Shown in pieces: positions 1-10,199 of a stretch of 64,000 bases of DNA; the first letter of the stretch is position 1, and every line of letters begins with the position of its first letter. Source of the stretch: Roridomyces roridus. Taxonomy: Eukaryota > Basidiomycota > Agaricomycetes > Agaricales > Mycenaceae. The notes beneath the pieces were generated by a model, which saw only the letters and a program-made list of their open reading frames with translations, had not been told where the DNA came from and did no database searches. Position numbers and translations under genes: made by a program. The stretch spans positions 372,001 through 436,000 of the forward strand of contig JARKIF010000015.1 in NCBI GenBank assembly GCA_029378245.1. Direction: 5' to 3'.

Positions 1-500
1 TCCACTTCATAGTCCAAAGAGACTGATCTTGTTTGAGGTGCACCACAGACTCTATACCAGAAGACTGAGGTGAGTTGGTGACCTGGAATACAAGACTTCC
101 TGGCTGTGGATGGATGACTAGAAAGTTTGGCAAATTTGCTGAAACATACCTCAAAATATCTGGCCCACCAAAAAAAGTTTGGCCAGTTTGCTGAGAAATA
201 CCTCGAAATTTCTGGCTCCCCAACAAAAGTTGTGATATTTTTGCAAAGCTTTCAGAAATTTTGGTGGACAAGCTCTGGTCAGTTGGAATTGGTACTTTAT
301 ACAGGTGTACAGCAGCTACCTTTAATGTACTGCATTTTGATCAGGTTCCCAATGTCATACTGATGAAAAGCAAAATCTCCATTTTGGAAACTTTGTCAAC
401 ATTGGGCAAAAGTTTCGAGAATGACTGCAAAATATTTGAGCTGCGAGATATTTTTGAAAGATTTGCGATAAAATATCCAGGGAGGTTTTTCCTGATGCAT
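1..500. other. AT-rich stretch, no gene recognised
   Basis: This stretch is visibly richer in A and T than most of the window and resembles the last kilobase (62.84-63.92 kb) in composition. Short open frames occur on both strands but none resembles a protein I know. It may be the edge of a transposable element that continues outside the window; no end or target-site duplication is visible. Confidence 0.3.
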
Positions 501-504
501 GGCG

Positions 505-1060
505 TCCTGACCAGCAAACTCAACATCGACAGAGTCGACCTTGAGTTTCTTGTCTGTCTTGACACCGATCAAGAGGCGAACCGCGACTGGTGGTGACGAC
601 CTCGTTGGGGTAGTGGGATAACTTGAGTCTTGAAGACAAAGGCGAAAGAGCCCCCGAGTTCCTTGAAGACCATCTTGACGAGTTCGGTGAAGGTGATGTG
701 CTTGTCCGGGCGCGACCCGTCGACATACTTGATGAGTTTGGCGACGGGGTGACGGCTTCGGTGTCGGTATCGGTCTCGAAATCGTAACTGCGGTTCTGGA
801 GGATGGCATGGAGAGCGCTGTTGGTGACGATGCCCTTTGAACGACGCAGAATTCAGCCTTTTCATCAGAGCGGATGGGATGACAGTTGCGATCGGAGGAA
901 GGGCCGAGTGGTCCAGCGGGTGTGGGTAATGGAGACCTGAGAAATGAAGGTCTTGCTGACATTGATGGAGGATGCAGCGATCGTCTTGCAGAGGCTGGTG
1001 AGCTCCTCTGCAATTCCATATATTTGCCACGCAAAAGGAAGGGAGGAGAGGAACGCAATG
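505..1060 (-). pseudogene. Glutamine:fructose-6-phosphate amidotransferase (GFAT) fragment, frameshifted
   Basis: GFAT makes glucosamine-6-phosphate from fructose-6-phosphate and glutamine, the entry step to chitin. Reading leftwards on the minus strand, consecutive pieces match the N-terminal glutamine amidotransferase domain: the HTRW motif, then NCHPIRSDEKAEFCVV, then GIVTNSALHAILQNRSYDFE, then FTELVKMVFKELGGSFAFVF, then RGSPLLIGVKTDKKLKVD. These lie in different frames, so at least four frameshifts separate them. The N-terminal catalytic cysteine and both sugar-isomerase (SIS) domains are not visible. The protein-level match is still good, which suggests a fairly young broken copy; the working chitin-pathway gene should be elsewhere. 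The family call is confident; the exact ends are not. Confidence 0.75.
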
Positions 1061-1705
1061 CACCTCAAACGACATAGTTTCAAAGGAGTGCCGTGGCACG
1101 CACCAGCATACACCCGTCGATAGCTGGTCACAGTTCTTCTCTCCGACAGAGAGCACAATAGCTCGTCGTATTCTAGCATCGGGCGTGAGTTCGCAGCCGC
1201 GGCCTGGGGATGGACGGTATAGGGCAAAGAGGCAGCCCGGCTTGAACGACGAGATGAGTTGTTCGCGCGTCCAAATACGGCGGCCAGAATGAAAAGGAGA
1301 TGGAGGAGGAAGCGAAGAAGCACTTGTTTTGTCTATCAACAAACACGTCTCTCCTCAACGTCAACAGCCACCTCCAAAGGACGTGTCCCTGGCCTCGTCA
1401 CACCTCTATGGCTGTGACTGGACGCGTCGAAAAAATACGGACGTCCGCGAAATCCCAGCCTGAGCCTCCAACACCTCTTCTTCCCTCAATTTGGTCGAAT
1501 TCAGTCCAGGACTCGGTGCATCCCGCAGGCAGTGGCCCCTTCCAAGTTCCAGGGGTTGTAGCAACTCTGCATCCACTCGTCCCGACGCCGACAACAATCA
1601 CCCGCTCGTCTACCAGGCAATTCACGCCAGCATTACATCTTCGGCTACTCCTTGTTTTGCCCAACACCAATGGCTGGAGTCCTCCGAGGCCGTGTGCTTC
1701 GTTTC
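1061..1705. other. No gene recognised
   Basis: The stretch lies between the GFAT and helicase fragments. Open frames on both strands are short and proline/serine-rich. Upstream parts of either broken gene could be hidden here, but I cannot identify any residue motif with confidence. Confidence 0.3.
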
Positions 1706-1912
1706 CACTTTCGATGACCTTGGACTGAAGGGGGATCTCGTTCCCTGTCGCACATCATCGTCAGGCGAGAGAAGTTAACGCTGGACAGCATCAAGCAATT
1801 ATTTGTGGCCACTGACAAAGAAGACTGCGAATTCAACACTCGCTACGATCTCTACGACGCCCTCACGATCTGTTATTTCGGATGCAGAGTGTCACTGTCG
1901 AAGTATGTATCC
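1706..1912 (+). pseudogene. eIF4A/DEAD-box RNA helicase fragment
   Basis: Two short pieces recall an eIF4A-type DEAD-box helicase. STFDDLGLKGDL resembles the segment just before the Q motif. About 50 nt further, in another frame, REKLTLDSIKQLFVA and the following Asp/Glu-rich stretch resemble the start of the second RecA-like domain. The whole first RecA domain (Walker A, DEAD box, SAT) that should lie between them is absent, so this is an internally deleted and frameshifted relic with no expected activity. The second piece would also fit FAL1 or DBP5. Confidence 0.5.
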
Positions 1913-2164
1913 CTTCCTGGTCCCCCATCTCCCTGCGTGTCTGACTGCGACTTCGCCGTACCCCGGTTTCACCCCTCATCCTTCCCTTCCATGATTCCGA
2001 ATCCCCACCCACATATCCTTCTGCTGCTTACCTAGACACTCTTGTCGGAGTCGTCCTACGTATCAGCACATGGTTGTGTCGGTGGGGTAGATGTATATTT
2101 CCTACCACAGAAACCGAGTCTCAAAGCTCTCTCGTTCATTGAAGAAAATTCAATTCCATCCATG

Positions 2165-5100
2165 CTACAGACACACCGATTCCATTATCCAGAATAGTTC
2201 CTTGCTGGAATATTTATTCAGTCGTACTTCCTTGCAGGATTCCAAGGCGGTGAACGGTGAGAACCGGGCGTCCGCAGGCTTTGGACCCACTCGTGGAATG
2301 AGCTGCGCAGGAATCCGGATATTCTCCACCTCCGTGATATCCGCCATCCTTGACCGGTCTGCTCTCAGTGCACGTTTCAAGATGTACATCCCGGTTGATT
2401 GCTCTCGCCCAGTTGGGGAGCCAGGTTGGGGTACGATATCGTAGCGCTGTGCATAAATCAAGTACCTGGCAAAATTTCCCCAGACGGGCCGCAAAATCAG
2501 ACGAATTTGCGCGACAGTGAGGCCTGGATAAAATCGTCTGTGAATCAGCTGTCTTCTTTTCAATGCTGAACATACCATTCAGACCGCTGCGAAATCCTTC
2601 TCCGGGCCAAGATGCTTCTCTGTTATTCGCCAAAAGAACTGTGTCGCATCGGCCATGGGTCCATTCACCTTGGGGATCTGGGGGCTGAGCTTGCAGTGTT
2701 TGCGCTTGCAGTGGGCGCGGAGTGGCCCTGTGTGGATACATAACTTGAACTCGCACCGCAAACCAGATTTCTATCTGGGTGAATGGAAGGGGATGGTCTG
2801 GGCGGGATTTTCTTCTGCCGCCAATGGGAGAGGTGTTTGGATCTCGGTGTGCATAGACACACTGATCCAGATAATCACCAAGAGCTGACCGAAGGTCGGG
2901 CAGTTGAAAGATCTTTGCGGCTTCGTTCACGGAAATACGCAAACTTGGACTACGGTTCAAGGAGAACGCTGTCGAAGATGAAGTGAACACCCTTCTTTCA
3001 AGGAGTGGCCACTTTTCGGCATGCAATTTTGCAACTGCAAATAGGTTCCGAATTGTACGCGCAGACTCCCCAGTTGACGAAGGAACGTCCGAGGGTGACA
3101 CAGTCGCCATTCCTTCATCCTCAGGCTCTGCGTCTGGTCCGTCCAACTCAAGTGCGATACTTGATGCTAGAATCCCGGTGGACAGATCAAATAGCCGCAA
3201 TTTCTCTGCTCGGTCCAGATAGCGAACAATCTGGGGGTCGTAATCACGGTGATTTGTCTCCGTTCGAGCAGGAACCCTGATCTCGGTGCTATGGGCCTTT
3301 TCCGTGACATCCGCTGTGTATTGGATAGGTGCGCCAGCCCATCTCATACTCGGGACAACGCTGTGCATGAGTTCCAATTTGGGTATGAAGAAGTGGGGCT
3401 GCTCTCGACCGCCCGCAGAGATGATGTGGTGCTTGAATCCATGGAACTCCGCCAAAGAAGCATCTGTGCGCGTTATTGTCTCCTCATCAATCTCTGGGAC
3501 CTGACCAAGATAACGAAAGTCTATGAGGGCACGGACAGCGTGAACGACTCCTGCAGGTGCTGCATCGGCAATAATTGCAACAATGCACTGCTGCAGCTCC
3601 CGATGCTCTCTTCCGCCGAGTTGTTTGAATTTGGTGACACCCTCCTTGAAATGACGAAAGCCAACTCTAGGTTGGATAATCGACAGCCGGAAATCGATTT
3701 CGGTGTCTCCAAGAATCCTACGGCACCACTGGAAGTCGTGGTCGAAGAACTCCTTGTGCCAGTGGTGGAGAGCCTCGGGTGTCAGGAACCTGGCAGGATT
3801 TGTTGAGAGAGGCCAGTCTCGCCAGAATGGCAGGTGGACACCACTGAGTCGCCGATCTTTGGATTCTTTCTGGTACTGGGCAAGATCCCAAGGGTGCACA
3901 ACCTTGTTAACCTCACAGATTCGGTCCCAAGTGTACTGTCCTGTACGTTCAGGGTGGCGAAAACTATCGCCGAATGTGGCATGGGATGCCAAAGTTACGT
4001 GGGACGTCTTCCCCATGACACATGCAACATCTGCAGCTTCAGGACTGTCCGCAATATATGCCACTAGCGGAGTGTGACAGCGGAGAAGCCTTCCGACCGA
4101 CGTTGACATCTGGCATCCCAGTGCTGCAGCTGTCTTGAGTGGTCGACAGACAATATCGAGGCAATGATGAAACAGTCATTTCTCCATCAAGCCGCGCAGA
4201 TCTTTGTGGCAGAGAAAACGAGGAACCGGGAGAAGGGCGGTCATCATAAACGCATGATTCGACGCTTTCATGAGAAAATTCATGTCGATGTTTGCGAGCG
4301 AGGTCAACAAAGGGTGCGCAACCCGATCGCCGTTCATGACCGTGATATTGGTCTTGTCGGATGTTAGTATGGTACCCAAGAGCGTGGCTCCGGCCGGTAA
4401 GACGTCCTTTAGAAAGGATTATTAATTTGGCAAAAATAAGAATCCTCAATGACTTGCCTGCATCGACCATGCCCCGTCGCTAGTGATCCATTCCCCAATC
4501 CTACGTTTCCCGTGTCGAAATGTTTTTTTGGGAATGAGCTGCAAATGCTCATGCACAAGTGGATTTTGGAGTAGTAACTTGATGCATTCCAATGGATCTC
4601 GATAATACAAGATGAGTGGGGTCTTTGTAGGAAGGTTCTCGTAGGTTATGGTTGTGAATTTCCAAGGAGGTCCCCCCGGCAGCAACTCGGCTCGAGCCCG
4701 GAGCTCTTTCGCAGATCGGAAAGAGAGCGTAAGGTTATTATGTATCTGAATTGTCGATGAATCTAAGCCATGGCGGAAGGGTAACATAGCAAAAAAAAAC
4801 ATACCATCTCAAGCTTGAGGAAGTCGTCAATGTCCTTCATCGTCATATGCGATCGCAGCAAGAAACTAGCCAAATCCCATTCGGCCTTAGCAGCAAACGG
4901 GTAATAAATGTTGTCTTTCCGCAGGTGAGCAAACTGGTCGTGCTCGATCCAATCTGCAAAGCTTTGGCCCGGGCCTGGCTGCGTTTCTGCGGCTCGTGGA
5001 TACAATTGTGGCTCATCCTGTGGCGTCTGGAGTGGAGGGTGATCTTCAGAGTTCAGGTCATATAGCGTTGGATCGTCTTGGTCTACATCCATCGCGCCAG

Positions 5101-5323
5101 AATGATTCCAATACGTGTCGTTAGGATGGCTTCGAACCGGGCGCAGTAGAGCATGGTCCAGCTTCGCCAAGTAGTCCTCGGCTTCTTTGTCGCCCGCGCT
5201 CAACAGCTCATGCATCGTCCGGGACCACCGGATGCAGCTTGACCGCGGGTGATTCAAATGCTGCAGAACACGGCTTTCATTCTGGAAGGTCTTGGAGCAA
5301 TTGGGACATTGTGGTTGCCACAT
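2165..5323 (-). pseudogene. Plavaka-type transposase gene with one in-frame stop
   Basis: Transposase of the Plavaka group (CACTA-like DNA transposons common in Basidiomycota). Four exons fit: 5323-4805, 4745-4458, 4406-2576 and 2523-2165. Their summed length (2997 nt) is a multiple of three, giving about 998 codons. The N-terminus has a C2H2-like finger (CPNCSKTF, then His and Cys). Next come the family landmarks TPLILYYRDPLECI, TSDKTNITVMNGD, QYTADVTEKAH, and near the end VAQIRLILRPVW and RYDIVPQPGS. The 52-nt intron 3 joins SGLNG to LTVAQ; intron 2 is GC-AG. One TGA at 4176-4178 interrupts the frame where relatives have Arg (…NRLFHHCLDI), as a CGA to TGA change would. No element ends were found. 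Otherwise the gene looks intact. Confidence 0.85.
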
Positions 5324-5405
5324 TATGGATGAAGGAATTCGATATGAGTTGGTGTTGTTTACGCGCACTTTGTTTCTCTCCGAACCATTCTACATCCACT
5401 ATCGC

Positions 5406-5888
5406 ATGGAAACAATCGACCACCCCCCGGGCCAAGGGCTCCCATCTAACAGCCAGGCGTCACTTAATGAGCAGGAATCGCCTCGGAAACGCCGACGTCT
5501 GCAAAAGCAGCTGGCAAGTGTGGGCGGCAACCTGTCTCGGATTTGAGACTTACACCCACCTTCGCAGGAGCTTCCCTCTCAAAATCTGACCGTCGACTTC
5601 CCCGAATCTACACCCGATGCAGAGCGGCTGTTGCATCTGGTTCGGACACACCGCGACGCATGTGAAACGGCAAAAATACTCGCTGTCCAAAGGCTTCATG
5701 AAGCCCTCACGCTCATGCACTTCCTCCAGCAGCGCGTCGAGTCAGCAAACCGCGAATTAGCCGTCGCCAACGACGATTTTGGTCGAGTTCGGGTGGCAAT
5801 TAGGAGCGCAGGTTTCCCGGGAGTTCGTTTCGGCTGCACAGACATGGATGGTACAATGGACTGCTGCACTTCGATATTGGAGGGTTGA
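5406..5888 (+). CDS. Small basic/coiled-coil protein, divergent from the Plavaka gene
   Basis: Two exons (5406-5513 and 5568-5888) give a 142-residue protein. The 54-nt intron begins GCAAGT, a GC-AG intron, and both exons are in phase 0. Residues 26-34 (SPRKRRRLQ) look like a nuclear-localisation signal. From about residue 60 to 110 the heptad-like pattern (AKILAVQRLHEALTLMHFLQ and onward) predicts a coiled coil. The start lies only 82 bp from the Plavaka start codon on the other strand, so the two genes share a promoter region; it may be a passenger gene of that element or a host gene. I do not recognise the family and propose no function. Confidence 0.5.
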
Positions 5889-7188
5889 GTATATGAAGGT
5901 GCATGTCCTATTGTTGTTCTACTACCCATTCTGCCTGTACCACACAGTTTGAATCGACTGCATTGTATCATTTCATTTCATGCCAATTCGGCATCATTCC
6001 CATATTCCGTGTGCTGATACTACCGTGTGCAGCAAGTGGTCGTCCTCGTCGCCAAAAAAACATTGCCGCCGACGGGTCTCCAAATGATCGCCAAGGCGTC
6101 TCCTTCTTTCCTTCAAGGGCAATGCCTGCTTCGTCCTTTACTACCGCTTGAGGTCGGCCACCTCGTTATCGCCAACAAGGTCCCCCACTGGTGTCGGTGC
6201 CTATACCATCGAGGATACCATTTTCCCTGCTGGCAGTTATCCCCACCCATCAGGTCATCGTCGCTGCCACCTGTGTCAGAACTTCAAGTTTCAAGGGCTC
6301 GACATTGAAGATCCGAGTCTCTTTATTCATATGCGGATCCACTGGCAGATGATAGATCTTTGACGACAGAACCTCTTCATGCCTGAGTCAGCTAACGACC
6401 ATTGTCTGCCTCGTGTCCTTCACCAATCCATTGACACCCACTCCGAGTCACTCATCAATGCATACAAGAACCTCCTCACGGGGCAGACTTGTTTGGACCG
6501 ACTCCTACACAAAGGCTCCGACAAGGTCAGCTTCCGTTCCATCGCTGATATTTTTTGAATACAGACTCGGAGGAGGCTGAGGAGTCTGCTGGGAACATAC
6601 TTAATTCTCGGCCTCTTCAATTAGACATCGTCGTGTACTATCTATGTGCCTACTCTATGCAGCAATGCAGCCAATTTTAGGACTTTCATGGACAATGGGA
6701 TGAAGGCAATAGTACATAGACAGTTTGCCGCAATAGCAAAGGAGAGGAATAAAACAATGTGAACTGGGGCAACTGGTCCAGGGGCAACTGGATGATTAAC
6801 CAAAAGTAGCAAAATACCGTCCCTACGTGAATTGAACACAGGGCCTCCCCACCTGTCAGCCTTGACCAGAGCCGGGGGCGTCAAAACCGCTACAGCAAAC
6901 AACCTATGAGCTCGGACGTCTGCAGATTTTAAGGACTGGATTTACATCAAACTTCGAACTGAAGTGCGGATACTGCTACTTAGATGTTGCATTATTATAG
7001 TAGTCCGAACGCTTGTGATGTCCTACAGCGGATTCGTTTCACGTGGAATGTGCCAGCAACCAGAATTGGAGCATACTATTTATAAGAGAGAACTTGGAAA
7101 TAGCTCGCTGCTGCGTAGTGCTGCATAGCACTTGGTGTGCGACTGTATAGTGTTATGCAGTGATATGGACACTATGGACACTATGGCA
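5889..7188. other. Coding-like debris, no assignable gene
   Basis: Around 6410-6560 on the plus strand one frame reads as plausible protein (VLHQSIDTHSESLINAYKNL and on to IADIF) but is closed by stops on both sides. Around 6150-6360 another frame carries a CxxC pair (RRCHLCQNFKFQG). Neither belongs to a family I know. 7085-7215 is a degenerate simple repeat built from CTATGGACA and CTGCATAGC-like units; a similar motif cluster recurs at 62.29-62.39 kb. Confidence 0.3.
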
Positions 7189-7374
7189 CTATGTCCGGAC
7201 TATGGCTCGGCTACGGTTTTCCTGATGGAGACAACGCCAAAGCGCTGCCCTGCTGGCAGGCACCCAGGATCGGCACACAAGACTAGCGGTTTTCAAAGTA
7301 TGGCTATCGTCGACGAGGGCGATGATCTTGTCAGTGAGTTCTGGTGGGAGAATGGGAGAGTTCGTGTCCGTCAT
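7189..7374 (-). pseudogene. F-box domain fragment
   Basis: The first 45 or so residues are a recognisable Agaricomycete F-box: ILPPELTDKIIALVDDSHTL, then ASLVCRSWVPASR. The frame stops about 15 residues later, before any leucine-rich or other substrate-binding part, whereas family members run 400-600 residues. F-box proteins recruit substrates to SCF ubiquitin ligases through Skp1. This is a truncated relic or, less likely, a very short F-box-only protein. Confidence 0.6.
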
Positions 7375-7717
7375 CGATTTCGGCCTCTGGAAATGGTGGT
7401 CAGAAGCAAAAAAGGTAATGATGGGCGTTCTTTGGCTCGCTTTGTATCGACATCATGATGCATGGTCACAAGCAAGTCACAACAAGCTTCGAGACCCTCA
7501 CTTAAGTAATCACTCGGTAGTGTATTCCCAGGGTGAGGTGCAGCTCCCTAAGTAGGATACCCACTCTCCTGGTGTTTCAGTGGGTTGAGGGGAGGATCTG
7601 AAAGGCTGTTGCCAGGCTCGGGAATCCGAATGCATAATTTAATTTCGAGTTCTAACTTCTAAGTAGCTCATGGGAGATAGGAGACCAACATTCAAGAAAC
7701 AAAGTGGCAACGGTCGT
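7375..7717. other. No gene recognised
   Basis: A short intergenic stretch in which I see no conserved frame or element end. Confidence 0.3.
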
Positions 7718-7785
7718 TTCCGCGTGACGCGGGTCTACCGAGCATTTCGGTGTTGCCTACGTTGAGAGCAGGACTCCATTCAATT
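7718..7785. repeat. Dispersed repeat, copy 1 (second copy at 13843-13906)
   Basis: The segments at 7718-7785 and 13843-13906 share a diverged core (GTCTACC, AGCAT, TTCGG, then GCCTACGTTGAGAGC). The orientation is the same. The copies are too short and diverged to name, and may be ends of an old mobile element. Confidence 0.4.
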
Positions 7786-7866
7786 CGGTACTGGCCCAAT
7801 TTTGGGCATTTACTCACTGCGCCTCAGCGTATGCGGCTCACTGTCTCTTCGTTCAGAGGTTCATAG

Positions 7867-7945
7867 ACAACATAATACATGATGAGGGTATCAACAATGG
7901 GTATAGTACAACAGCTCGTATCATGGAAATGGTCCACTCGAGATG
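7867..7945 (-). repeat. Relic of the DUF6699 gene 3' flank
   Basis: On the minus strand this matches, with small indels, the sequence just after the stop codons of the two DUF6699 genes (19.39-19.46 kb and 59.74-59.81 kb): CGAGTGGAC, GCTGTTGTA, TATACCCATTG, ATACCCTCAT. No coding part of that gene is recognisable next to it. It is a third, nearly erased copy of the duplicated unit. 7946-8117 shows nothing further. Confidence 0.55.
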
Positions 7946-8117
7946 CAAACATCGAGTATGAGGGGTCAAAACGTCGCTGAAGGCTGGCCGCTCATGAGAC
8001 GACGATGGATTGGAGTTAAGATTTGGATTTCACATTAATTAACTTGGCTGTACTACCAGAAAACATAACAGGGAAGGAAAGACACTACATTATTGTATTT
8101 ATTTCACGCGAGCCCAT

Positions 8118-10143
8118 TCAAAGACTGGTGATGGTCACCGGGACACCCTGAGCGGGGCGAGGCGGGTTTCCACCGTCTCCAATCATGACCTGGACACCCT
8201 CGCTCCAGACACCATCGGCGACGACGTAGATCCAAGCAGGGCCGGGAGGGTAAATGTTGCCGTTGGGGGGAGCCGTGATGGTGAGAGTGCTGCCCGAGAG
8301 GGTGTGCTCGAGGAAGACGAGGCGGGAGCCGGCGTGCCATCCATGAGTGACGAAGCCCATGTCCATCAACGAGACTGTTCAAAATCAGTGGTGCGTTCAA
8401 AAGCAATGGAGAATGAATGATACCCTGGAGCTCGCCGGCAGCAAGGCTGGCGGGGATAGTGACTGTGATTGTGCCGTTTGCGTTGAACGCAAGCTGAGAT
8501 GGAGACTTCGAGATGACGGGGCGGGGCGAGTTGTTAGTGATGAAGTCGGGGCTGAGATACTCGACACGGTACTCCGAGGGGAAGGACAAGTTGTTAGGGT
8601 TGTTGTCAGCAGTGAGGACGAAGGGGTGCGGGTTGGAGGCCGCAACCATGATGTTTCTATACCATGTGAGCAGCCAGAATTTTTGAGAATGCGAGAACAT
8701 ACCCTTTGGCCGTGAGCGTCGCAGCGGAGTGGTACATACGCGGGATGGGGCTCGTGGGGATGCCAACTTGAGTGATTCTTTGTTCAAAATGTGAGTAACA
8801 AGGTCAGAGGAAAGAGCTCCAAGGAATACCTTTGACCCAACGGGAGCGTGCTCTTGTACATGATACCTTGCTGCGCAGGGTTAGCCGCGTTGGTGCCGGT
8901 GGCTCCCGAATCGCCGACAGAAGGATACCCCGAGTAGCTGATTCCATTGAGTATCAACCCTTCTGGAAATTGAAATGTCCGACTTACCCAGTATGCGCGC
9001 CGTTGAGGATGTAGACATCACCGCTGGGCAAGATGACGGTCTCAGCCATGACCCGGGGCTCCGGCAGATGATCAATCTCCCATCCGGCAGCGACACCCGC
9101 AGCAGTCAGCGTGATGCGCTGGCACTGGGTGGAAGCAACGTCGTTGACGGACATCTCCTCCAAGGTGATGGTGTCGGGCTTGTTGGAGCCACCGCAAGCG
9201 ATCACAGTGGGCTCGTAGAGTGGGGGCGAGAGTGGGAGAAGCTGGGCGAAACCGTCGAAAGGCACACCAATGCGGACGCCGTTGGGAAGTTCGGGGAGGC
9301 GCATGAGTTCGGTGTTGGTGTCGATGTCGTAGATGACCGATTGATTGTTGGCGATCATGAGGATGTGCCCGGAAGGAAGCATCATTGAACTGTGTTTCAA
9401 AGTCAGTAGTTAACTAGTTGAATAGGATGAAGGACATACCGAGGGAAGAGGTTGGCTGGGAGAGTGTCGTTCAAGAACTTGCTGTCCCTCACGGTGCCCT
9501 CCTCGCCCGCACGCGGGGGGAAGAACTCGTAGTTGTTCTGTGCAATGTCGGGGGCGTTGAAGGTGGTCAGGATATCGCTGCCTCCCATGATGAAGAGACT
9601 GCCGTCGGCAATTCGCACAGCCGTGGGGTACCAACGCGTTCTAACGAGGTGCAAAGTTGCGGGGTCCTCGAAGACGGTGCATCCCGGGCCAGTGCCGTCT
9701 GCGGATGTGCAGGGACCGAAGAGACGGATGCCCATTGTGCCGTCAGTCGCGTTTCCCCACCCGGGAATGGCGTCGAGTGGTTGGCCACCGACGGCCACAT
9801 GGGTACCGTTGGAAATAAAACCCCCGCTAGCGCTGCAATTCCCAAGTCAGCAAATAAGTTGTGGAGGACGATGTGAAATTTACCAGAAGGTGTTGGTAAT
9901 GGTCCTCAGCGGTGTCGCCGTGTTGGTGTCCAAATGCCAAAGACCGGCCCAAGCGGGCTCGCCGTCAGGCAGCTTGAGCGGGTTGACGTAGGGGCGGTCA
10001 TACATCAGCGCCAGCGTCGGCGAGAGCGTGATGAGCTCGAGAGGGATGATGCCAGAGTTTCCCTGCTGGACAAAGGACCAGGTGTTCTGGCCCATTGCGA
10101 GGCGAACAAAGGGGAGGAGAGCCAGAAACTTGGTGGAGCGCAT
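8118..10143 (-). CDS. Glyoxal oxidase-type copper radical oxidase (AA5)
   Basis: Secreted copper oxidase that oxidises aldehydes such as glyoxal and methylglyoxal to acids and releases H2O2 for ligninolytic peroxidases. Seven exons fit (10143-9884, 9832-9440, 9389-8988, 8937-8830, 8777-8703, 8656-8424, 8374-8118). They sum to 1728 nt, 575 residues, with no stop. A signal peptide covers residues 1-18, cut before QNTWSF. The radical-site residues are present: Cys87 in FCASGGFISNG (thioether partner), Tyr in TRWYPTA, Tyr-His in PRMYHSAATL, and His in GFVTHGWH near the C-terminus. The C-terminal beta-sandwich ends in PVTITSL. The start is supported by the signal peptide and by a TATA box 50 bp upstream. 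The gene looks functional. Confidence 0.9.
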
Positions 10144-10191
10144 GTTGGAAGGAGTGAACTGCGGTGAGGAAAATGGACGGATACCTTGCCC

Positions 10192-10199
10192 TTTTTATA
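10192..10199 (-). promoter_or_regulatory. TATA box of the glyoxal oxidase gene
   Basis: On the minus strand the sequence reads TATAAAAA, about 50 bp upstream of the ATG at 10143, a usual distance for a fungal TATA element. Confidence 0.5.

Noticed and set aside
6770..6890. A tRNA-like stretch on the minus strand containing TTCAATTC.
   Set aside because: The stem around the loop has at most three pairs and no cloverleaf can be drawn.
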